DNA of 64,000 nucleotides, taken from NCBI GenBank assembly GCA_964019055.1, contig OZ025212.1, forward strand, positions 9,539,109 to 9,603,108, given 5' to 3'. The stretch is from Anthopleura xanthogrammica (taxonomy: Eukaryota > Cnidaria > Anthozoa > Actiniaria > Actiniidae). The position numbers were made by a program, and so were the translations under genes. Numbering within the stretch: position 1 is the stretch's first letter; the number at the start of each line of letters is the position of its first letter. The notes below the pieces were generated by a model, which made no database searches, had not been told where the DNA came from, and was given only the letters and a program-made list of their open reading frames with translations. Positions 1-12,048 of this stretch are shown one piece after another.

Positions 1-3000
1 ACTTCCGAATTTTCACAAGATAAACGTGACCATGTATAGGTAGAATCGTGCCAACATACGATTTCCGTGATCAAAATTGGCAATTTCCAAAATCGTAAAG
101 TGCGTATCTTTGTAGCTGCGCATGCGCGGGCACCAAAACTAATGGAAGACTGCCGAATTTTCACAAGATAAACGTGACCATGTATAGGTAGAATCGTGCA
201 AGCAATCCATTTCCGTGATCAAAATTGGTAAATTCCAAAATCGTCAAGTGCCTATCTTTGTAGCTGCGCGTGCGCGGGCACCAATACTAGGGGAAGACTG
301 CCGAATTTTCACAACATAAACGTGACCATGTTAAGGTAGAATCGTGCCAACAATCCATTTCCGTGATCAAAATTGGCAAATTCCAAAATCGTAAAGTGCG
401 TATCTTTGTAGCTGCGCATGCGCGGGCATTAAAACTAGGGGAAGACTGCCGAATTTTCACAAGATAAACGTGACCATGTATAGGTAGAATCGTGCAAGCA
501 ATCCATTTCCGTGATCAAAATTGGCAAATTCCAAAATCGTAAAGTGCGTATCTTTGTAGCTGCGCATGCGCGGGCACCGAAACTAGGGGAAGACTGCCGA
601 ATTTTCACAAGATAAACGTGACCATGTATAGGTAGAATCGTGCCAGCAATCCATTTCCGTGATCAAAATTGGCAATTTCCAAAATCGTAAAGTGCCTAAC
701 TTTGTAGCTGCGCATGCGCGGGCATTAAAACTATGGGAAGACTTCCGAATTTTCACAAGATAAACGTGACCATGTATAGGTAGAATCGTGCCAACAATCG
801 ATTTCCGTGATCAAAATTGGCAAATTCCAAAATCGTAAAGTGCGTATCTTTGTAGCTGCGCATGCGCGGGCATTAAAACTATGGGAAGACTTCCGAATTT
901 TCACAAGATAAACGTGACCATGTATAGGTAGAATCGTGCCAACAATCGATTTCCGTAATCAAAATTGGCAAATTCCAAAATCGTAAAGTGCGTATCTTTG
1001 TAGCTGCGCATGCGCGGGCATTAAAACTATGGGAAGACTTCCGAATTTTCACAAGATAAACGTGACCATGTATAGGTAGAATCGTGCCAACAATCGATTT
1101 CCGTAATCAAAATTAGCAAATTCCAAAATCGTAAAGTGCGTATCTTTGTAGCTGCGCATGCGCGGGCACCAAAACTAGGGGAAGACTGCCGAATTTTCAC
1201 AAGATAAACGTGACCATGTATAGGTAGAATCGTGCCAGCAATCCATTTCTGTGATCAAAATTGGCAATTTCCAAAATCGTAAAGTGCCTAACTTTGTAGC
1301 TGCGCATGCGCGGGCATTAAAACTATGGGAAGACTTCCGAATTTTCACAAGATAAACGTGACCATGTATAGATAGAATCGTGCAAGCAATCCATTTCCGT
1401 GATCAAAATTGGCAAATTCCAAAATCGTAAAGTGCGTATCTTTGTAGCTGCGCATGCGCGGGCACCAAAACTAGGGGAAGACTGCCGAATTTTCACAAGA
1501 TAAACGTAACCATGTATAGGTAGAATCGTGCAAGCAATCCATTTCCGTGATCAAAATTGGCAAATTCCAAAATCGTAAAGTGCCTAACTTTGTAGCTGCG
1601 CATGCGCGGGCACCAATACTAGGGGAAGACTGCCGAATTTTCACAAGAAAAACGTGACCATGTATAGGTAGAATCGTGCCAGCAATCCATTTCCGTGATC
1701 AAAATTGGCAATTTCCAAAATCGTAAAGTGCCTATCTTTGTAGCTGCGCATGCGCGGGCATTAAAACTATGGGAAGACTTCCGAATTTTCACAAGATAAA
1801 CGTGACCATGTATAGGTAGAATCGTGCCAACATACGATTTCCGTGATCAAAATTGGCAATTTCCAAAATCGTAAAGTGCCTAACTTTGTAGCTGCGCATG
1901 CGCGGGCATTAAAACTATGGGAAGACTTCCGAATTTTCACAAGATAAACGTGACCATGTATAGGTAGAATCGTGCCAACAATCGATTTCCGTGATCAAAA
2001 TTGGGAAATTCAAAAATCGTAAAGTGCCTAACTTTGTAGCTGCGCATGCGCGGGCATTAAAACTATGGGAAGACTTCCGAATTTTCACAAGATAAACGTG
2101 ACCATGTATAGGTAGAATCGTGCCAACAATCGATTTCCGTAATCAAAATTGGCAAATTCCAAAATCGTAAAGTGCCTAACTTTGTAGCTGCGCATGCGCG
2201 GGCACCAATACTAGGGGAAGACTGCCGAATTTTCACAAGATAAACGTGACCATGTATAGGTAGAATCGTGCAAGCAATCCATTTCCGTGATCAAAATTGG
2301 CAATTTCCAAAATCGTAAAGTGCCTATCTTTTTAGCCTGGCATGCGCGGGCATTAAAACTATGGGAAGACTTCCGAATTTTCACAAGATAAACGTGACCA
2401 TGTATAGGTAGAATCGTGCCAACATACGATTTCCGTGATCAAAATTGGCAAATTCCAAAATCGTAAAGTGCGTATATTTGTAGCTGCGCATGCGCGGGCA
2501 CCAAAACTAATGGAAGACTGCCGAATTTTCACAAGATAAACGTGACCATGTATAGGTAGAATCGTGCCAACAATCGATTTCCGTAATCAAAATTGGCAAA
2601 TTCCAAAATCGTAAAGTGCGTATCTTTGTAGCTGCGCATTCGCGGGCACCAAAACTAGGGGAAGACTGCCGAATTTTCACAAGATAAACGTGACCATGTA
2701 TAGGTAGAATCGTGCCAGCAATCCATTTCTGTGATCAAAATTGGCAATTTCCAAAATCGTAAAGTGCCTAACTTTGTAGCTGCGCATGCGCGGGCATTAA
2801 AACTATGGGAAGACTTCCGAATTTTCACAAGATAAACGTGACCATGTATAGGTAGAATCGTGCAAGCAATCCATTTCCGTGATCAAAATTGGCAAATTCC
2901 AAAATCGTAAAGTGCGTATCTTTGTAGCTGCGCATGCGCGGGCACCAATACTAGGAGAAGACTGCCGAATTTTCACAAGATAAACGTGACCATGTATAGG

Positions 3001-6000
3001 TAGAATCGTGCCAGCAATCCATTTCCGTGATCAAAATTGGCAATTTCCAAAATCGTAAAGTGCCTATCTTTGTAGCTGCGCATGCGCGGGCATTAAAACT
3101 ATGGGAAGACTTCCGAATTTTCACAAGATAAACGTGACCATGTATAGGTAGAATCGTGCCAACAATCGATTTCCGTGATCAAAATTGGCAAATTCCAAAA
3201 TCGTAAAGTGCGTATCTTTGTAGCTGCGCATGCGCGGGCACCAAAACTAGGGGAAGACTGCCGAATTTTCACAAGATAAACGTGACCATGTATAGGTAGA
3301 ATCGTACCAACAATCGATTTCCGTGATCAAAATTGGCAAATTCCAAAATCGTAAAGTGCGTATCTTTGTAGCTGTGCATGCGCGGGCACCAAAACTAGGG
3401 GAAGACTGCCGAATTTTCACAAGATAAACGTGACCATGTATAGGTAGAATCGTGCCAACAATCGATTTCCGTGATCAAAATTGGCAAATTCCAAAATCGT
3501 AAAGTGCGTATCTTTGTAGCTGTGCATGCGCGGGCACCAAAACTAGGGGAAGACTGCCGAATTTTCACAAGATAAACGTGACCATGTATAGGTAGAATCG
3601 TGCAAGGAATCCATTTCCGTGATCAAAATTGGCAAATTCGAAAATCGTAAAGTGCCTAACTTTGTAGCTGCGCATACGCGGTCCCCAATACTAGGAGAAG
3701 ACTGCCAAATTTTCACAAGATAAACGCGACCATGTATAGGTAGAATCGTGCCAGCAATCCATTTCCGTGATCAAAATTGGCAATTTCCAAAATCGTAAAG
3801 TGCCTATCTTTGTAGCTGCGCATGCGCGGGCATTAAAACTATGGGAAGACTTCCGAATTTTCACAAGATCAACGTGACCATGTATAGGTAGAATCGTGCC
3901 AGCAATCCATTTCCGTGATCAAAATTGGCAATTTCCAAAATCGTAAAGTGCCTATCTTTGTAGCTGCGCATGCGCGGGCATTAAAACTATGGGAAGACTT
4001 CCGAATTTTCACAAGATAAACGTGACCATGTATAGGTAGAATCGTGCCAACAATCGATTTCCGTGATCAAAATTGGCAAATTCCAAAATCGTAAAGTGTG
4101 TATCTTTGTAGCTGCGCATGCGCGGGCACCAAAACTAGGGGAAGACTGCCGAATTTTCACAAGATAAACGTGACCATGTATAGGTAGAATCGTGCAAGGA
4201 ATCCATTTCCGTGATCAAAATTGGCAAATTCGAAAATCGTAAAGTGCCTAACTTTGTAGCTGCGCATGCACGGGCACCAATACTAGGAGAAGACTGCCAA
4301 ATTTTCACAAGATAAACGTGACCATGTATAGGTAGAATCGTGCCAACAATCGATTTCCGTGATCAAAATTGGCAATTTCCAAAATCGTAAAGTGCCTATC
4401 TTTGTAGCTGCGCATGCACGGGCATTAAAACTATGGGAAGACTTCCGAATTTTCACAAGATAAACGTGACCATGTATAGGTAGAATCGTGCCAACAATCG
4501 ATTTCCGTGATCAAAATTGGCAAATTCCAAAATCGTAAAGTGCGTATCTTTGTAGCTGCGCATGCGCGGGCACCAATACTAGGGGAAGACTGCCGAATTT
4601 TCACAAGATAAACGTCACCATGTATAGGTATAATCGTGCCAGCAATCCATTTCCGTGATCAAAATTGGCAATTTCCAAAATCGTAAAGTGCCTAACTTTG
4701 TAGCTGCGCATGCGCGGGCATTAAAACTATGGGAAGACTTCCGAATTTTCACAAGATAAACGTGACCATGTATAGGTAGAATCGTGCCAACAATCGATTT
4801 CCGTGATCAAAATTGGCAAATTCCAAATTCGTAAAGTGCGTATCTTTGTAGCTGCGCATGCGTGGGCACCAAAACTAGGGGAAGACTGCCGAATTTTCAC
4901 AAGATAAACGTGACCATGTATAGGTAGAATCGTGCAAGGAATCCATTTCCGTGATCAAAATTGGCAAATTCGAAAATCGTAAAGTGCCTAACTTTGTAGC
5001 TGCGCATGCACGGGCACCAATACTAGGAGAAGACTGCCAAATTTTCACAAGATAAACGTGACCATGTATAGGTAGAATCGTGCCAACAATCGATTTCCTT
5101 GATCAAAATTGGGAAATTCCAAAATCGTAAAGTGCGTATCTTTGTAGCTGCGCATGCGCGGGCACCAATACTAGGGGAAGACTGCCGAATTTTCACAAGA
5201 TAAACGTGACCATGTATAGGTATAATCGTGCCAGCAATCCATTTCCGTGATCAAAATTGGCAATTTCCAAAATCGTAAAGTGCCTAACTTTGTAGCTGCG
5301 CATGCGCGGGCATTAAAACTATGGGAAGACTTCCGAATTTTCACAAGATAAACGTGACCATGTATAGGTAGAATCGTGCCAACAATCGATTTCCGTGATC
5401 AAAATTGGCAAATTCCAAATTCGTAAAGTGCGTATCTTTGTAGCTGCGCATGCGCGGGCACCAAAACTAGGGGAAGACTGCCGAATTTTCACAAGATAAA
5501 CGTGACCATGTATAGGTAGAATCGTGCAAGGAATCCATTTCCGTGATCAAAATTGGCAAATTCGAAAATCGTAAAGTGCCTAACTTTGTAGCTGCGCATG
5601 CGCGGGCACCAATACTAGGAGAAGACTGCCAAATTTTCACAAGATAAACGTGACCATGTATAGGTAGAATCGTGCCAGCAATCCATTTCCGTGATCAAAA
5701 TTGGCAATTTCCAAAATCGTAAAGTGCCTATCTTTGTAGCTGCGCATGCGCGGGCATTAAAACTATGGGAAGACTTCCGAATTTTCACAAGATAAACGTG
5801 ACCATGTATAGGTAGAATCCTGCCAACAATCGATTTCCGTGATCAAAATTGGCAAATTCCAAAATCGTAAAGTGCGTATCTTTGTAGCTGCGCATGCGCG
5901 GGCACAAAAACTAGGGGAAGACTGCCGAATTTTCACAAGATAAACGTGACCATGTATAGGTAGAATCGTGCAAGCAATCCATTTCCGTGATCAAAATTGG

Positions 6001-7613
6001 CAAATTCGAAAATCGTAAAGTGCCTAACTTTGTAGCTGCGCATGCGCGGGCACCAATACTAGGAGAAGACTGCCAAATTTTCACAAGATAAACGTGACCA
6101 TGTATAGGTAGAATCGTGCCAGCAATCCATTTCCGTGATCAAAATTGGCAATTTCCAAAATCGTAAAGTGCCTATCTTTGTAGCTGCGCATGCGCGGGCA
6201 TTAAAACTATGGGAAGACTTCCGAATTTTCACAAGATAAACGTGACCATGTATAGGTAGAATCGTGCCAACAATCGATTTCCGTAATCAAAATTGGCAAA
6301 TTCCAAAATCGTAAAGTGCGTATCTTTGTAGCTGCGCATGCGCGGGAACCAAAACTAGGGGAAGACTACCGAATTTTCACAAGATAAACGTGACCATGTA
6401 TAGGTAGAGTCGTGCCAGCAATCGATTTCCGTGATCAAAATTGTCAAATTCCAAAATCGTAAAGTGCCTAACTTTGTAGCTGCGCATGCGCGGGCATTAA
6501 AACTATGGGAAGACTTCCGAATTTTCACAAGATAAACGTGACCATGTATAGGTAGAATCGTGCCAGCAATCGATTTCCGTGATCAAAATTGTCAAATTCC
6601 AAAATCGTAAAGTGCGTATCTTTGTAGCTGCGCATGCGCGGGCACCAAAACTAGGGGAAGACTGCCGAATTTTCACAAGATAAACGTGACCATGTATAGG
6701 TAGAATCGTGCCAGCAATCTATTTCCGTGATCAAAATTGGCAAATTCCAAAATCGTAAAGTGCCTAACTTTGTAGCTTCGCATGCGCGGGCACCAAAACT
6801 AGGGGAAGACTGCCGAATTTTCACAAGATAAACGTGACCTTGTATAGGTAGAATCGTGCCAGCAATCCATTTCCGTTATCAAAATTGACAAATTCCAAAA
6901 TCGTAAATTGCGTATCTTTGTAGCTGCGCATGCGCGGGCACCAAAACTAGGAGAAGACTGCCGAATTTTCACAAGATAAACGTGACCATGTATAGGTAGA
7001 ATCGTGCCAGCAATCCATTTCCGTGATCAAAATTTCCAAATTCCAAAATCGTAAAGTGCCTAACTTTGTAGCTGCGCATGCGCGGGCACCAAAACTAGGG
7101 GAAGACTGCCGAATTTTCACAAGATAAACGTGACCATGTATAGGTAGAATCGTGCCAGCAATCCATTTCCGTGATCAAAATTGACAAATTCCAAAATCGT
7201 AAAGTGCCTAACTTTGTAGCTGCGCATGCGCGGGCACCAAAACTAGGGGAAGACTGCCGAATTTTCACAAGATAAACGTAACCATGTATAGGTAGAATCG
7301 TGCAAGCAATCCATTTCCGTGATCAAAATTGGCAATTTCCAAAATCGTAAAGTGCCTAACTTTGTAGCTGCGCATACGCGGGCACCAATACTAGGGGAAG
7401 ACTGCCGAATTTTCACAAGATAAACGTGACCATGTATAGGTAGAATCGTGCCAGCAATCCATTTCCGTGATCAAAATTGACAAATTCCAAAATCGTAAAG
7501 TGCTTTACTTTGTAGCTGCGCATGCGCGGGCACGAAAACTAGGGGAAGACTGCCGAATTTTCACAAGATAAACGTGACCATGTATAGGTAGAATCGTGCC
7601 AGCAATCCATTTC
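1..7613 (+). repeat. 148-bp satellite array, block A1
   Basis: About 51 head-to-tail monomers. The landmark GCTGCGCATGCGCGGG recurs at 115, 263 and 411, giving a 148-bp period that holds to the transposon junction. Two monomer types are interspersed. One has CATTAAAACTATGGGAAGAC after the GC-rich core, the other CACCAAAACTAGGGGAAGAC. A GGAATCC variant near 3605, 4197, 4937 and 5529 recurs at 592, 740 and 592 bp, so monomers were amplified in groups of four and five. No gene is present. The last monomer is cut at CATTTC by the transposon. Confidence 0.97.
7608..7613. repeat. Left target-site duplication CATTTC
   Basis: The satellite monomer normally reads AATCCATTTCCGTGATC. At the left junction it stops after CATTTC. 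The same six bases restart the satellite at 17334-17339, so this is a 6-bp target duplication of the transposon insertion. Confidence 0.93.
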
Positions 7614-7660
7614 TACGGTGGCTCCTAAGTGCCATCAATATATCCTACTTTTTTTTGGCT

Positions 7661-7839
7661 GTTGCGACTTACGTTGCGCCTTACGTTGCGCCTTACGTTG
7701 CGACTTACGTTGCGACTTACTTTGCGACTTACGTTGCGACTTACGTTGCGACTTACGTTGCGACTTACGTTGCGACTTACGTTGCGACTTACGTTGCGAC
7801 TTACGTTGCGACTTACGTTGCGGCTTACGTTGCGACTTA
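7661..7839 (+). repeat. 12-bp subterminal tandem repeat (left)
   Basis: About 15 copies of GTTGCGACTTAC with a few substitutions (GCGCC, TTTGCG, GCGGC). The unit length is a multiple of three, so every frame stays open and gives false peptides such as LRLTLRLT, VATYVATY and SRNVSRNV. Subterminal repeats of this sort often serve as transposase binding sites, which is an inference here. Confidence 0.92.
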
Positions 7840-7864
7840 TTAGCACCGTGGGCTCATGTATTTC

Positions 7865-7870
7865 CACGTG
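7865..7870. promoter_or_regulatory. CACGTG box upstream of the transposase start
   Basis: A perfect E-box palindrome lies 46 bp before the transposase ATG at 7917. The same box lies at 17148-17153 just before the start of the other gene, inside the conserved inner part of both TIRs. Conservation at both ends suggests a promoter element; binding by a bHLH factor is not shown. Confidence 0.45.
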
Positions 7871-7916
7871 GTCACGGCCAATACATATTAAGTCTAATAG
7901 AACGCCGACAGAAAAA

Positions 7917-9170
7917 ATGTCTTGGACTATTCCATTATTGTTGCTTTTCGTTTCGATTACTGAGGCAGTTATACCCGACTACTTGCCTATTATTCAAGTC
8001 CATATTGATAGAAATGAAGCAATCGAGAATTACTTTAGCCTTGGCTTTAATGCCTCGGAAATTCTAGGCTTCCTTCTGAATGTTCATGGAATTCAACTCA
8101 GTCTGAGGCAGTTAAGGAGAATTCTTAAAAATCGTGGTTGTAAAAGGAAAGGGCAGTCGACCGATTTTGGTATCATCGTCCGGGCTATTGAGGAGGAACT
8201 GAGGGGAAGTGGAAGCTTGGTTGGTTATAGAGCGATGCATCAGAGGTTGACGAAAGATCATCACTTTATAGTAACCAGAAACACAGTAAGGGAGGTTCTT
8301 AAAATAGTTGATCCAGAAGGAGTTGAAGCAAGGTCTAGACACAGGTTACGGAGACGAAGGTACAGTAACAAAGGCCCAAATTACTTGTGGCATATTGACG
8401 GATACGATAAACTGAAACCTTTTGGATTTTGTGTTCACGGTGCAATAGATGGCTACAGCAGAAAGATCCTGTGGTTGGAAGTAAGCAATACGAACAATGA
8501 CCCTAAAACTATTGCCAAATATTATTTAGACTACGTAAGACAAGTTGGTGGAACCTCGCGTGTTATTCGTGCAGATCGAGGAAGTGAAAATGGAAATGTA
8601 GCTGTGGTTCAACGTTTTTTTAGAAGGGCAGCAGGTGACGATTGTGAAGGTGACAAGAGTTTTATGTATGGGCGTTCAACAGCCAACCAGAGAATTGAAG
8701 CTTGGTGGAGTTATATGCGCTATCAATGCTCTGACTGGTGGATTAGGTATTTTAAGGATCTAAGGGATGCTGGATTGTACTGTGATGACAATATTACCCA
8801 CAGGGAATGTTTAAAGTTCTGCTACATGGATCTTCTTGAAACTGAACTGCACAGGATTGCGGAATTGTGGAATACGCACAGGATAAGACCATCATTAAAC
8901 TCCGAATCCCCAGCTGGTCGTCCTGACGTCCTGTATTTCGTACCTGAGGTAAACAGTACTCGGGATTACTTAACTAAGGTAGAGGTGGACGAGATTGATA
9001 TTGCTGAGGAGCTCTGTACTCATCAGCTTTCTGTACGCGGTTGCTCTAAGTACTTCAGTGAATTAGCAGAACTGATCATGGAAGACGAAAGACTGGAGAT
9101 GCCACTTACCACTGATGAGGCAAAAGATTTGTACATTACTTTGTTAGGATTAATTGATGATTTGCACTGA
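7917..9170 (+). CDS. IS3-like DDE transposase (integrase core)
   Basis: A 417-residue protein that would cut and join the transposon ends in the nucleus. Residues about 37-75 hold a helix-turn-helix-like part (NASEILGFLLN..LSLRQLRRIL). A second HTH-like or HTH_21-type part (GSGSLVGYRAMHQRL..TVREVL) follows. The catalytic core has D161 in WHIDGYDKL, D220 in IRADRGSEN and E261 in NQRIEAWW, a DD40E arrangement. After it comes a conserved LWNTHRIRPS segment resembling the IS3/retroviral core end. The open frame extends upstream to 7629, but only through the 12-bp repeats, so I start at the ATG at 7917. The N-terminus MSWTIPLLLLFVSITEA is oddly hydrophobic for a nuclear enzyme. It could be a polypyrimidine tract before a splice acceptor at 7968 (GGCAG) read as protein. 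No stop or frameshift interrupts the core, so this copy may be functional. Confidence 0.88.
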   Translation: MSWTIPLLLLFVSITEAVIPDYLPIIQVHIDRNEAIENYFSLGFNASEILGFLLNVHGIQLSLRQLRRILKNRGCKRKGQSTDFGIIVRAIEEELRGSGSLVGYRAMHQRLTKDHHFIVTRNTVREVLKIVDPEGVEARSRHRLRRRRYSNKGPNYLWHIDGYDKLKPFGFCVHGAIDGYSRKILWLEVSNTNNDPKTIAKYYLDYVRQVGGTSRVIRADRGSENGNVAVVQRFFRRAAGDDCEGDKSFMYGRSTANQRIEAWWSYMRYQCSDWWIRYFKDLRDAGLYCDDNITHRECLKFCYMDLLETELHRIAELWNTHRIRPSLNSESPAGRPDVLYFVPEVNSTRDYLTKVEVDEIDIAEELCTHQLSVRGCSKYFSELAELIMEDERLEMPLTTDEAKDLYITLLGLIDDLH

Positions 9171-10722
9171 ATTAACAAACATAAAAGGCCAATCAAAAAG
9201 AAGAAAATTATTAACAAAAAATTCAATTTTACTAGCATTTGTCACCCACTCTGCAAGGCCCGCGGGTAGACTGCATGCACTAGTTTAGAGAGTTTACAAT
9301 GTTCGGTTATCCTAATATGTTTACGTGTGCCCTAATCTTTTTGCTTAAGATCTTTTTGTCAATCATTTCATCTTTTTTTACACTTCAAGTTTTTTTTATG
9401 ACCATTTGAAAATAAAAGGGTTCCCTTGGTAATTGTTTAAATGTCAAAAAGGACAAAGGTGTCATAATCTCTAGGTCGCGTTACGCTAAGTGTTGTGCCA
9501 ACTGGTCTCGTCTTGATGTCTCAGTGTACCTGATGAAATCCAGCCCAACATTTTTCTTGAATCCATTAGCTTCTTATTGCAAATATCATGGTTTTTTTTG
9601 TAGACGTTGATGCCCAAGCAAAAGGCAGTTAGTGTTTACCTCATTATTGGTCTTTCCATTGAGAAATGAGTAATCAACTATGGTGCGCGGTTATCTTATC
9701 GTTCTTTTTTTTTTATACTAAGATATATAGAGCTGTTAAGTTGTGACGTATTTCCAACTACTCATAAAAACTGCTAAAACAGGTAAAAAAAGTTCTTCAT
9801 GAATTAACCTCCACCTCAAAAATTTAGAAATCACACTAAAAAGATGCCTGTAAAAAAACTTAATTGACTATCCAAGAACCGGAAGCGCTAGCTAAATTAC
9901 AACTCATTTCGTATGCAGAAAAATGTCACGTGACACAAGTCTTTCGGTGAAATTCTTGGAAAATGTTAGCTACGAAGTGAAATCACGTAAAAGTCTTTAA
10001 AAATCAGTCAACTTTGCAATTTAATCCTCATCGTTCGACTTTTTAATTAAAGTCCTTCGTTTCTTCTGTGCTTGAGAGCTACACAATGGACATCGTTTGT
10101 GAAGGAATTTCAAATCGGAGAAGTGTCACTATTGCCAAAACATGAGGACCAAACTTGCCCTGGAAAATGGAGTAAAAGTTTGTTGAATTGATCAAAAACC
10201 AGGCTGTAAACCAGGATAAACCTTGAATCATTTGGCTTCTGGTTCTTAGTTAGTCTTGTCGTTCTTTTTCTCCTCCTCGAAGCATGGAAAAAAGGACCTC
10301 ATCAAGTTATCGTCGGGCGATGCTGTCAAGAGTCAAGATGGTGGCACCTGGAATTTTTGTGGAACAGGTTTATACTTTTTCATCGTCTGAAATTTACTAG
10401 AAACCTCGAACAATAGTTTAATTAATAAGGACTTAACTTGACTTGTTTTTGTCTTATCGATTTTGCTTTCAACATGGATGATAAATTAATCCATGCATAT
10501 TTCAATGGACTCGGGAGCATGTGGATTTTCATCAGTATATGAAGCAAAATAATGAGGAAATTTCTGCAAAGAGTGAAACGAAAGGAGAGAAATTACTCTA
10601 CCATAAGCTTTTTAGCTCAAGGAGGTCATTGTTATTCTAGAAACTGTAAGTAATTATAATTGTCTTTTCTTCTCTGTAATTTCATTGAATAGTTTAAATC
10701 ATTCATGAAATCTGATTGTTTA
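9171..10722. other. Non-coding internal part of the transposon
   Basis: AT-rich sequence after the transposase stop. The only recognisable signal is a candidate poly(A) signal at 9411. I see no long open frame, no TIR pair and no recognisable RNA gene. Confidence 0.6.
9411..9416 (+). promoter_or_regulatory. Candidate poly(A) signal AATAAA
   Basis: AATAAA lies 241 bp downstream of the transposase stop codon and is a reasonable 3' end signal for its transcript. The hexamer is common by chance in AT-rich DNA. Confidence 0.4.
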
Positions 10723-11122
10723 GGGAGCATTCAAATTTAAACTATTATCTTATTTAAAATAACTGTCATTAACAAATAACAACAAATTTATATAACATAT
10801 TGTGGTTCAGAATAATATAAATAGCTCTTGTAAATTCATAAATCTTATCAGCATCAATAAGCTTATACATCATTTTGTAAACAGATAACTCTCAAATATC
10901 GAAATGCAAATATTATGTGTAAATACAAATCTACACTGAAAAGCAGGAAATTAAGGATAAGTGGTGGGATGGGGGGGGTGTTTCAAATTATAGAGTTCCA
11001 AAAAGGGGGGTCCTTGAAATTTTTGAATTAAGTAAATAGGGTCCTCCAAATTTTTTTTATAGAAGATAGTTTCTCATCAGTCCCCCCCCCCCCCCCCCCA
11101 ACAAGTTTTTGTGAATGCTCCC
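10723..11122. mobile_element. MITE, GGGAGCATTCA family, copy A
   Basis: Begins GGGAGCATTCA and ends TGAATGCTCCC, with TTA directly flanking on both sides (10720-10722 and 11123-11125). The inner right half has G-tracts (GGGATGGGGGGGG, AAAAAGGGGGG) and ends with a C-tract before the right TIR. A 3-bp TTA duplication is typical of PIF/Harbinger elements. No transposase is present, so it is non-autonomous. Copy B at 14875 shares termini and the G-tract layout. Confidence 0.75.
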
Positions 11123-11315
11123 TTAGTTTATTTCAGTGGTTTCAATCTCATTGGCTGAAAAAGGGGAGCGATTTAGAGCTCAAAATGGTGTGATTCATGC
11201 TTAAATAGCACCTTTTTTACCCAATCAGATTGCAAGATTTGGGAGTGATTTCAAAATGGATATAATTAGGCACATTATCAAATAGTAGTAAAAGCAAATC
11301 ATGAACAGAAAACTA
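11123..11315. other. Spacer between two MITEs
   Basis: AT-rich sequence with CCAATCA-type motifs and no coding potential. No feature is identified. Confidence 0.5.
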
Positions 11316-11453
11316 GAATAGAGGGGTTTTACGAATGTTTGGGGACAGGAATTACACTATATTTTAGTGAATAAATGGCAAGAACATCTATTTCCAAAAT
11401 GACAAAATTTCTTTTTTGTCCTCAAACATGGCTGCCATGAAAACCCTCTATTC
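11316..11453. mobile_element. Short MITE or hairpin element (138 bp)
   Basis: The ends are inverted: GAATAGAGGGGTTTT on the left and AAAACCCTCTATTC on the right. A second inverted pair lies just inside (GTTTGGGGACA and GTCCTCAAAC). The right part also holds the palindrome CATGGCTGCCATG. This is the layout of a small foldback MITE. I could not identify a clear target duplication. Confidence 0.6.
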
Positions 11454-12048
11454 AGTACGTGGAGGTACAAGTAATGCAGCATATTAATAAACTCTTTATT
11501 TGGTTAATAGATATTAATAATTACATGTGGATATATTAGTTATATACTCACTCATCAAAGTTGACATACACTTTTAGAAAAAATCAAAAGCTAACATTTA
11601 CTGTCATAATTATGAAGTCCTTTCTTCAGGTAATCATTTAGTAACAATCTACTAGTCATGTGATATATAAAATGCAACGGAAGGTGGACCATTTAGGGCT
11701 GATATCGAAGCAACTTATATAAATCAAAGAACCAAACACAATATATCATGATCCAGAGGGTGTCACTATGGTTTCAATTGTAACTCTCAATTCTTTTTCC
11801 TCTGTTATCACATGTTAGTGATATACTAGTCTATTCTCATGATGGGAACAAAAACAATAAACAAATAAACAAATACAAAAATGTTAATTGGCACTTCTTA
11901 AACAAGCACTAATTATGAACAGCAACCTCCATTTAAACTGACCAAGCAATGTCCAGAATCTGAAATGTTTCATAATGTTCAATTCACCAGTACCAAAGAT
12001 GGCAACTGTTCACTACCTACACTCTGTACTGTACCAGACCAGTCAAGT
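11454..12048. other. 3' flank of the HECT-domain gene
   Basis: Non-coding, AT-rich. A TTTATT at 11495-11500 would be AATAAA on the - strand, a possible poly(A) signal for the HECT gene. The run ACAATAAACAAATAAACAAA near 11865 is low complexity. No other feature is seen. Confidence 0.5.

Larger units (their letters stand above)
7614..7875 (+). repeat. Left terminal inverted repeat
   Basis: The outer 52 bp (7614-7665) match the reverse complement of 17282-17333 at 48 of 52 positions. The similarity continues through the 12-bp repeat block and a GGGCTCATGT..TTCCACGTGGTCA segment (to about 7875) also found reversed at the right end. The two TIRs differ in length mainly because the repeat block holds about 15 units here and about 8.5 at the right end. 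Confidence 0.93.

Noticed and set aside
1..7613. Regular spacing suggesting a CRISPR array
   Set aside because: The whole 148-bp unit is conserved; there are no unique spacers and no cas genes, and the DNA is eukaryotic.
7629..7916. N-terminal extension of the transposase (LRLTLRLT repeats) and other-frame ORFs here
   Set aside because: The frame stays open only because the subterminal repeat is 12 bp long. The first methionine after the repeats, at 7917, is the better start.
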